This document shows positions 56,894 through 62,850 of a stretch of DNA of 64,000 nt, piece after piece. The notes below the pieces were generated by a model. It was not told where the DNA came from, did no database searches, and saw only the letters and a program-made list of their open reading frames with translations. Numbering within the stretch: position 1 is the stretch's first letter; each line of letters opens with the position of its first letter. Source of the stretch: Brevibacillus laterosporus LMG 15441 (lineage in GTDB: Bacteria; Bacillota; Bacilli; Brevibacillales; Brevibacillaceae); contig NZ_CP007806.1 in assembly GCF_000219535.2 (NCBI RefSeq), forward strand, positions 1,052,501 through 1,116,500. The letters are read 5' to 3'. The position numbers and the translations under genes were made by a program.

Positions 56894-57860
56894 CCAATTG
56901 CACATTAATCTAGACATGATTGATAAAGAGATGCTGCGCATAGTTCGGACGGATATGAGTTTGCCCATGCTTTCATCCATCGCTGGCAATATAAGTCGTA
57001 TGATTTTAGCAGGGGGGAAACGATTACGCCCCATGATGGTAATGGTCGGCAGCCGTTTTGGTAGAATGGCAGACCCACAAAAAGTATTGCAGATGGCAGC
57101 TGTGACAGAATTTATCCATGTAGCTTCACTAATCCACGATGATGTGATTGATCAAGCAGATACGAGACGTGGAAAACCAACATTGCATGTGCTTACTGAC
57201 ATCCCCACAGCAATTCATACGGCTAATTATATGATGACGCGAGTAGCTGAGCTATTGAGCAAAATGGAGGATGATAGACACCCGTATCGGGAAGAGATTA
57301 CTGGTCTATTAACCTCGCGACTTTGTTTAGGCGAATATCAACAGATGGCAAACCGATTTAATTTTGATTTATCCATGGATGCCTATTTAAGCAAAACGCG
57401 CAATAAAACAGCCGTGTTGATGGCAACCTGTCTAGAGATTGGAGCAAAGCTGGGACATGCAACCCCAGAAGTAACAGCTAAATTGGCGCAATTCGGTGAT
57501 GATTTAGGTATGGCCTTTCAGATTCGCGATGATGTGTTAGATTTTACAGAGACATCAGAAGCGCTAGGAAAGCCAGCAGGCAGCGATTTAGCTAATGGCA
57601 ATATTACGTTACCAGTTATGTATGCGTTGCAGGACGAGTGCTTGAGCAAGTGTGTACGCCAGCTCCATGAGCGATCCACACCGAGAGAAATACAAAATGT
57701 GGTCAAGCTGATTCGTGATAGCGACATTTTAGAAAGAGCAGACCAACTAGCAGATCAGTATTTGCAAAATGCGATGAAAATTGTCGGGGAGTTAACTGAG
57801 TTTGTGGCACATAAGGATTTGAGTGTGCTGATTGCGTATTTTGGGAAACGGAAGATGTGA
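56880..57860 (+). CDS. hepT: Polyprenyl (heptaprenyl) diphosphate synthase, large subunit
   Basis: 326-residue trans-prenyltransferase that builds the menaquinone side chain from farnesyl/geranyl diphosphate and IPP. First Asp-rich motif LIHDDVIDQADTRRGKP and second AFQIRDDVLDF bind Mg-diphosphate; GGKRLRPMMV is the IPP site. Coupled to the small-subunit gene. Its place behind ndh2 parallels the dmk genes of Listeria's electron-export locus, suggesting a dedicated quinone supply. Chain length is inferred. Confidence 0.85.
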   Translation: MKLADQLHINLDMIDKEMLRIVRTDMSLPMLSSIAGNISRMILAGGKRLRPMMVMVGSRFGRMADPQKVLQMAAVTEFIHVASLIHDDVIDQADTRRGKPTLHVLTDIPTAIHTANYMMTRVAELLSKMEDDRHPYREEITGLLTSRLCLGEYQQMANRFNFDLSMDAYLSKTRNKTAVLMATCLEIGAKLGHATPEVTAKLAQFGDDLGMAFQIRDDVLDFTETSEALGKPAGSDLANGNITLPVMYALQDECLSKCVRQLHERSTPREIQNVVKLIRDSDILERADQLADQYLQNAMKIVGELTEFVAHKDLSVLIAYFGKRKM

Positions 57861-57900
57861 TAGCTACAAGACTAGTATTTTCTTCGTGTTGTATACCATT

Positions 57901-58182
57901 TTACTTCTTTTGTTTATTAAAGAAAAATAACAGATCAATGATGATTCCAAGTAGGATGTATGATACAAAATGTATAACATACCCTCCCAATAAAATTTTT
58001 CCTTCAATTTGATTATCATTTATTATCCAATCACGAAATGATTCCTTATAGATCATATAATCTAGAAGAGGGTTCAATCCAATTAATAATATATGTTTTT
58101 GGTCATTTCCATAAAAATCGTTTAAACAGACTATAATACTTAAAATTCCCAGCCAAAACCAAACTTTTTTAAAAATAACCAT
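57901..58182 (-). CDS. Small membrane protein of unknown function
   Basis: 93-residue protein with two clear hydrophobic segments (VWFWLGILSIIVCLN and VIHFVSYILLGIIIDLLFFF) and a charged middle. AAAGGAAAG-like purines precede the start. Base composition is AT-richer than neighbours on the left. No family recognised. Could be an accessory or immunity-type protein; no direct evidence. Confidence 0.55.
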   Translation of the reverse strand: MVIFKKVWFWLGILSIIVCLNDFYGNDQKHILLIGLNPLLDYMIYKESFRDWIINDNQIEGKILLGGYVIHFVSYILLGIIIDLLFFFNKQKK

Positions 58183-58231
58183 CTTTGGTATTCCTTCTTT
58201 CCTTTTTAATTAGCACTAATTTCATATGAGG

Positions 58232-58275
58232 AAAAAGAGACCGCATATAACCTATTACGGTCTCTTTTTTTTCTA
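58232..58275. terminator. Bidirectional terminator
   Basis: Perfect 12-bp stem AAAAAGAGACCG/CGGTCTCTTTTT with a 14-base loop and T-runs on both strands. Confidence 0.85.
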
Positions 58276-58473
58276 CCAGGAACCTTGTTTTAAGATACGA
58301 CTTAACTCATCTGTATCATAAATATCATAAGGAGCGTATCCGCCTATAGCAGCAGTTGGATTTTGATCCCTAAAATTGATATCAGCACCATTGTAATATG
58401 CTTGTAATGAGGGATTGGCTGACGCATAGAGCTTATTCAAATAAATATTGAATAAATACGTCTTTATTAGCAC
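58273..58473 (-). pseudogene. C-terminal protein fragment joined to transposase debris
   Basis: The frame starts only at a GTG inside transposase-like sequence and then reads LNKLYASANPSLQAYYNGAD and a tail ending in RILKQGSW. The tail is unrelated to the transposase and is followed by a strong terminator, so it is probably the 3' end of a gene cut by an insertion. Family not recognised; NGADINFRDQN is faintly ankyrin-like. Confidence 0.45.
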
Positions 58474-58579
58474 AACAGGGGCGACACTCGGTCTCCCATT
58501 ATCTTTCGAGTATTTGTCTTTTCAAGTTCATATATAAAACAATTTTACGAACTAAATGATCAGAAGGGACAAGGCTCCT
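58459..58579 (-). mobile_element. Remnant of an IS1182/IS5-type transposase N-terminus
   Basis: Minus-strand frames read SLVPSDHLVRKI and, in another frame, KDNGRPSVAPVVLIK, the conserved opening blocks of DUF772-type transposases. Frameshifts and stops separate them, and the rest of the gene is missing. Confidence 0.6.
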
Positions 58580-58582
58580 TTA

Positions 58583-58681
58583 ATGGAACAACGGACAGTT
58601 GGTAATGGGATTCTGCATCTAATATCATGGGGAGCTGGCAGATGGGGTAAGGGTTGCAAGTGGGTAGGAACCGCAGAATAA
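58583..58681 (+). CDS. Questionable 32-residue ORF
   Basis: ATG 58583 opens a short frame ending at TAA 58679-58681. The peptide is rich in Gly, Trp and Lys (GAGRWGKGCKWVG). The ribosome site is weak (AAGG). It could be a tiny peptide gene or chance in degraded IS sequence. Confidence 0.15.
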   Translation: MEQRTVGNGILHLISWGAGRWGKGCKWVGTAE

Positions 58682-58726
58682 GTAATGTAGTTTGTGAATA
58701 AAAGTGTAACTTAAATCCAAATAACA

Positions 58727-58765
58727 AGACAAACGTCAGAATACAAGAGACTCTGACGTTTGTCT
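58727..58765. terminator. Hairpin after the small membrane protein gene
   Basis: Perfect 14-bp stem (58727-58740 with 58752-58765) around an 11-base loop. The minus strand continues TGTTATTT, so it likely ends the leftward transcript from 59660. Confidence 0.65.
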
Positions 58766-58814
58766 ATTTAAAAGTTACTATCGGGACACGATCTGTAAAT
58801 CGTATTTTAATTTC

Positions 58815-58976
58815 CTACGATTTTTTCTTTATTTCTTTAAACCCACGATACACATTTACTAAAGCTGATATTCCTAATAAGATTAGTAACATTGGATTTA
58901 TTGGGGTTACTTCAGAATTGAAATATAAGTAACCTAATAAAATAAACAAGACGACAGCTGTAAAAAAAGATGCCAT
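58815..58976 (-). CDS. 53-residue membrane protein, candidate immunity protein
   Basis: The protein begins MASFFTAVVLFILLGYLYF, has a second hydrophobic segment (MLLILLGISALVNVY) and ends in a Lys-rich tail. GGAGGGAGAG stands before the ATG. It lies 39 bases after the stop of the secreted-protein gene on the same strand and is followed by a hairpin, giving a two-gene unit. Size, topology and position resemble bacteriocin immunity proteins, which is inference. Confidence 0.6.
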   Translation of the reverse strand: MASFFTAVVLFILLGYLYFNSEVTPINPMLLILLGISALVNVYRGFKEIKKKS

Positions 58977-59015
58977 AGTATATTCTCTCCCTCCAGCTAT
59001 CTCTTTAAGTAATTA

Positions 59016-59660
59016 CTATCTACCATAGATCGATATAACTACTGGTAGCCAAGCTATATCGACGTTTACACCTCTACCTTCATTTTTACTATTAAGTTTC
59101 TTTGCGAACTTTGCATTTCCCCATGACATAATAGCTCCAGCAATAGCGGCGCTTTGTCCACCCGGGACGAGTCCAGCGATTGCTGACGCTAATGCCCAAT
59201 CGGTGGAATATTCTTCACACAAAGATGCGAGTTCTTTTGTTTCTCTATTGTTGTATTGCAGTGATATTCCCCACCAAAATTCTTCGTGACTAAATTGAGG
59301 ATGTACTAAGTCGGTTTTTACTAATTGGTTATTTTGTATCTGATAGTCTCCGCTAGTTAAAGCGTTATTGATGTTTTCAACACCACGTTCGAAAATACTA
59401 TACGCTTCCTCACCAATTAGTTCTTTAGCTTTAGGATCGAGATGTAGTAAATTGTCTTTACCTAAGGAGACATATTGCCCCATGTCAACTTTTATACCTG
59501 CTAACAATGAGAGACCTTCTTTGTCCATCTTCACTTGAACATATTGTTTTTCTTGCTCGATCGACAGGTTAGAGTCAGTGTTATTTGAAGCTACTGCTGG
59601 AACGATACCCATTGATAGCATGGCTACAGATAATACTCCAGTTAATATTTCCTTTTTCAT
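59016..59660 (-). CDS. Secreted protein with Gly/Ala-rich C-terminus, possible bacteriocin-like toxin
   Basis: 214 residues from ATG 59660, which has AAGGAG 8 bases upstream. A Sec signal peptide ends near VPAVASNN. The middle is acidic and helical. The last ~80 residues contain FWWGISLQYNN, an amphipathic ALASAIAGLVPGGQSAAIAG stretch, SWGNAKFAKKLN and a final WLPVVISIYGR. The small-residue-rich, Trp-containing end recalls membrane-active bacteriocins. I know no named family. A small membrane protein gene follows in the same unit. Nearby quorum-sensing genes suggest cell-density control. Confidence 0.65.
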   Translation of the reverse strand: MKKEILTGVLSVAMLSMGIVPAVASNNTDSNLSIEQEKQYVQVKMDKEGLSLLAGIKVDMGQYVSLGKDNLLHLDPKAKELIGEEAYSIFERGVENINNALTSGDYQIQNNQLVKTDLVHPQFSHEEFWWGISLQYNNRETKELASLCEEYSTDWALASAIAGLVPGGQSAAIAGAIMSWGNAKFAKKLNSKNEGRGVNVDIAWLPVVISIYGR

Positions 59661-59852
59661 ACATAACACTCCTTCTACAATATACCAAACTAATTGAAAA
59701 ATTACAAATATTCAATTTATCATCTTGTGAAATTCAGCGTGCGTATTGGAAATTCTAGTTGTCCTCAATGAATAGCTGAAAAACGGCTTTATAATTATTA
59801 CCCCTACTGGGCTTTGTAAAGTTTCCCGTACAGCCTTATTCAGATCGACCAA

Positions 59853-60003
59853 CTAGCGTCTTCTAGGTTCTGAAAGAACGATATATTCATCTAGTTGTTG
59901 GTTCAGTTAGTACGGATGGGTCTACTAACGAGCCTTTTTTGAAATACAATATTGCTAATTCTTGGCGTAGGACTTCAATGAGCTTCTGTAAATCATTTTC
60001 CAT
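59853..60003 (-). pseudogene. Spo0E-family phosphatase gene with frameshift
   Basis: From ATG 60003 the frame reads LQKLIEVLRQELAILYFKKG and SLVDPSVL, typical of Spo0E-like aspartyl-phosphatases that dephosphorylate Spo0A~P. It then runs into a stop at 59887. A one-step frame change restores the family ending LNQQLDEYIVLSEPRRR, with stop at 59853. The gene is therefore split by a frameshift, or the sequence has an error. Confidence 0.7.
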
Positions 60004-60080
60004 TGGGAATTTTCTGATTTCATATTCTGTAAGTGAGTGTTAAAATGTTCTTGAGTAACATTTTTTGTTGCTCAAGGTGG

Positions 60081-60121
60081 GGGTGTTCCCGTAAGTTTAG
60101 CGACAGTGGGAACGCCCTTTT
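60081..60121 (+). terminator. Hairpin with T-run, rightward
   Basis: GGGTGTTCCC (60081-60090) with GGGAACGCCC (60108-60117), one weak pair, then TTTTG. A second stem CTTGAG/CTCAAG lies just before it (60051-60076). No rightward gene is evident. Confidence 0.45.
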
Positions 60122-60250
60122 GTATCATCATAAAGCAAAAGGTAATAACAATCACACCTCCTTTTATCTTGTGTATTAATTTACCATAAGTTGCAGAAAC
60201 TACCTCAAAATGACGAAAGTGAAACGTTCGATATATTTCGACAAAATAGC

Positions 60251-60282
60251 CCAAAAAAAGAACACTGCTGACAGTGTTCTTT
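60251..60282 (-). terminator. Terminator of the regulator-propeptide unit
   Basis: On the minus strand AGAACACTG-TCAG-CAGTGTTCT forms a perfect 9-bp stem followed by TTTTTTTGGG, 13 bases after the propeptide stop. Confidence 0.9.
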
Positions 60283-60294
60283 AAGCCTTAAAAG

Positions 60295-60435
60295 TTAATG
60301 ACCAGGATTATCAGTATATACCTTGATACTACTGTAGACTACATGATCTTCTGAGTTACTGAAAATTGCGACAGCGAAAAGAGAGCTACATAATACCAGT
60401 GAAGCAGTCATCAGTACAGTTAAACGTTTCTTCAT
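60295..60435 (-). CDS. Secreted propeptide, probable Phr/NprX-type signal
   Basis: 46-residue ORF: MKKRLTVLMTASLVLCSSLF starts a signal peptide, and the exported tail ends in VYTDNPGH. GGGGAGGT stands before the ATG at 60435. It overlaps the 3' end of the XRE-TPR regulator gene by 50 bases in another frame and is followed by a strong terminator. Regulator gene plus overlapping small secreted peptide gene is the Rap-Phr/NprR-NprX/PlcR-PapR arrangement. The mature signal is probably cut from the last 5-8 residues, which is inference. Confidence 0.75.
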   Translation of the reverse strand: MKKRLTVLMTASLVLCSSLFAVAIFSNSEDHVVYSSIKVYTDNPGH

Positions 60436-61726
60436 TTTTACCTCCCCTTTCATCACCATTATTTACTATATTATACACTTCCTGCATTTCTTTAAGAAGT
60501 CCTAAATTCATTTCTTTGCCTTGTTCACAATGATGGGTATGAATATCTTCGGCACATTCAACGATATCATTTAGAGCATTTATTTTACTGAAATAATTCA
60601 TACCTTGAAGATAGGATTCCATACCCTCATCAAACAAGCCACGACCTACAAGAAGCGAACCTTTATTCTTGAAATATTTCCCCAGTTCGGATAAGTGATA
60701 AACATTATTAAAGTCAAGTGAAAAATTTTTCTCCTCTCGTTCTACAATCTCCTGAACTGAATTTACATCATTGATACTGAGTAGCACCTCCACTAGTTGA
60801 TTAACTCTGTGCAAACGATTGTTGTCTTTTGCTTCTTCTACACATTCTCTCAATAATGGAACTGCTTCCTGATATTGTCCGGTTTTTGCGAGAATAATTG
60901 CACGCAAATACTTTATTCGCTTCAAGATAAATTGATAGCCTAATTGTTCATAAATTTGGAGATGTTTTTTCATTTCTTCAAATTTATTTGTATAGAAATA
61001 TGAATTACAAATCGCTAGAGCAACTCTTTCTTTTAGCTCATTGTTTGTTGAGTCTTTGGCATGACCTATTTTACCTAACTCTACACATTTGTCGTACTTT
61101 TTAATATTATGTGCGTGAAGTGCCATTCTATAGTAGAGAGTAATTTTTTCTTCATGGGAAAGAAAATCCGCATAATGCAAAACCTCTTCCCCAACTTTGA
61201 ACGATTCCTCTAAATGTTTAAGCTCTTCTCTCTCGATCATATACTTTTGATATAATCCTTTGGCTATGTATTGCGACTCCCCATGCGCTCTAGCATATCT
61301 GATTATGATATTATAAAGGGTTATCATGATATCCTTTTTCCGGAAAGTTTCGGTTATTCTAAATAAAACTTCTAATGATTCAACAGAATCCTTTTTTGAA
61401 TTCTCAAGGAACTTTACTGCAACTTTCTCCATTAAATCAGGTTTAGAAATTTCAGCGACTTCCATTAAAAAGTCATGTAATATTCCGAATCGGTGTTCAA
61501 CTTTTATATACCCTTCAATTATTTCCTCATAAGGAATGTTTAAAACATCTGCGATTGGTTTTAAAGTTCGTAACTCTGGGCGCTTAGTCTCACCATTTTC
61601 AATTTTTGAAATAACTCCCTTACTGATACCAGTTATTCTGGAAACTTCCGACAAACTTACACCTAACTCTTTTCTTTTTTCCTTTACCAGTTCCCCCAGC
61701 GTTGTGAAAGTTAAACTTTCAGCCAT
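60386..61726 (-). CDS. XRE-TPR quorum-sensing regulator, RRNPP family (NprR-like)
   Basis: 446-residue cytosolic protein. Residues ~10-65 are a Cro/CI-type helix-turn-helix (LGVSLSEVSRITGISKGVIS then KIENGETKRP). The rest is helical with tetratricopeptide-like repeats, e.g. ALHAHNIKKYDKCVELGKIG, KYLRAIILAKTGQYQEAVPL and LVGRGLFDEGMESYLQGMNY. This is the build of NprR, PlcR and related receptors of imported peptides. The downstream overlapping propeptide gene supports this. Length and full XRE domain argue against a Rap phosphatase. Targets unknown; the secreted protein operon at 58815-59660 is a candidate. Confidence 0.85.
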   Translation of the reverse strand: MAESLTFTTLGELVKEKRKELGVSLSEVSRITGISKGVISKIENGETKRPELRTLKPIADVLNIPYEEIIEGYIKVEHRFGILHDFLMEVAEISKPDLMEKVAVKFLENSKKDSVESLEVLFRITETFRKKDIMITLYNIIIRYARAHGESQYIAKGLYQKYMIEREELKHLEESFKVGEEVLHYADFLSHEEKITLYYRMALHAHNIKKYDKCVELGKIGHAKDSTNNELKERVALAICNSYFYTNKFEEMKKHLQIYEQLGYQFILKRIKYLRAIILAKTGQYQEAVPLLRECVEEAKDNNRLHRVNQLVEVLLSINDVNSVQEIVEREEKNFSLDFNNVYHLSELGKYFKNKGSLLVGRGLFDEGMESYLQGMNYFSKINALNDIVECAEDIHTHHCEQGKEMNLGLLKEMQEVYNIVNNGDERGGKNEETFNCTDDCFTGIM

Positions 61727-61889
61727 GTTAAGTAATTCTCCTTCCCGAAATTAATAAAACATGATATTTCTTAACATTCTAACTTAAATGTATAATTATG
61801 TAAATGCGAATAAAATTATGTAATTGTTCTCTAAAAATATCTTTTAAAAAATTCGGAAAGATCAATAGAGGAGGTAGAGGAGAAGATTA

Positions 61890-61970
61890 AAAACTCTCTG
61901 GAGGCCGTTTAGTGGTTCCCTTTCCTACCTTGACATCTAAAAAGAGCACCGCAATCCCCCTGAGAGTTTT
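61890..61970. repeat. Imperfect inverted repeat between regulator and mqnP-like gene
   Basis: AAAACTCTCTGGAGG (61890-61904) and CCCCCTGAGAGTTTT (61956-61970) are complementary except at two positions. They enclose 51 bases with no gene. Could be a small element or the terminator region of the leftward gene. Confidence 0.4.
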
Positions 61971-61977
61971 CAATAAA

Positions 61978-62850
61978 TTAGCTCATCATGTAAAAATCAA
62001 CTAAGGTGCAGATCAAAATAACCATACTAATTACTTGATTCAGTTTATAGGAGGCCACTTTCATGAGGCTTCGATTAGCAGGTTTGATTATTTTATGCTC
62101 GGTTAAAAGCAGTACGGTCGAGATTGTTAAGCCCACTAGGTAAACAAAGCCCAAATTTTGATAGAAAAATAGGAATAACAGCAGTAGAATCATGATGAAA
62201 TGTAGGCCTCGTGCGATCCACAGTGCTGTTTGCAGTCCAAAATAGCTTGGAATAGACCATAGCCCTTCCTTGCGGTCAAATTCAATATCCTGCGTAGCGT
62301 AAATGATGTCAAAGCCAGCAATCCATAGCATCACGATGGTCCCCAGTACAAATGGTACAAATGCAATCTCACCGGTTACTGCAAACCAAGCCCCAATGGG
62401 AGCAGATGCGATGGTAAAGCCTAAATATAAGTGGCTCAGCCACGTAAAGCGTTTCGTGTAAGAATAAGAAGAGATCAATAAAATGGCTACGGGCGACAAT
62501 AGCAGACACAACGGATTTAACATAGAAGAAGCAAAAATAAAGACTGCATAGTTTATGAGAATAAAAGTGATCACTTCTTTTTCGTGTAACAAGCGTTGTG
62601 GCAGATGGCGATGGCTTGTGCGTGGGTTTTTGCCATCAAATTCTTGATCCACGAGACGGTTAAAGGCATTAGCTCCATTTCGCGCCGCTACCAATGCCAC
62701 CAACGACCAAATCAATACCTGAGCGGGGGCCAGTCCCTCGGCTGCCCATACCATTGCAATGATGGCAAAGGGGAGCGAGAACAATGTGTGGGAGAACATA
62801 ACAAGCTCTCCGAACATGCGGGTTTTATGAAGGATCGTTTTCAAAACCAT
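61978..62850 (-). CDS. mqnP: UbiA-family prenyltransferase, probable MqnP
   Basis: 290-residue membrane prenyltransferase with about eight helices. Asp motif NAFNRLVDQEFDGKNPRT and the second AGFDIIYATQDIEFDRKEG are the Mg/prenyl-diphosphate sites of the UbiA family. Next to a UbiD-like gene, and with mqnC in the window, it most likely prenylates the futalosine-pathway naphthoate (MqnP) and not 4-hydroxybenzoate. ATG 62850 is chosen for GGAGG, although spacing is short (4-5 bases). Overlaps the ubiD-like gene end by 26 bases. Confidence 0.85.
   Translation of the reverse strand: MVLKTILHKTRMFGELVMFSHTLFSLPFAIIAMVWAAEGLAPAQVLIWSLVALVAARNGANAFNRLVDQEFDGKNPRTSHRHLPQRLLHEKEVITFILINYAVFIFASSMLNPLCLLLSPVAILLISSYSYTKRFTWLSHLYLGFTIASAPIGAWFAVTGEIAFVPFVLGTIVMLWIAGFDIIYATQDIEFDRKEGLWSIPSYFGLQTALWIARGLHFIMILLLLFLFFYQNLGFVYLVGLTISTVLLLTEHKIIKPANRSLMKVASYKLNQVISMVILICTLVDFYMMS

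Noticed and set aside
60072-60254. A 60-residue leftward frame
   Set aside because: It covers a strong hairpin and has no start with suitable spacing; the AGGAGG inside it has no start codon at the right distance.
60295-61726. Phage arbitrium (AimR-AimP) system
   Set aside because: The regulator has a full XRE domain and no phage genes are nearby; NprR/PlcR-type chromosomal signalling fits better.
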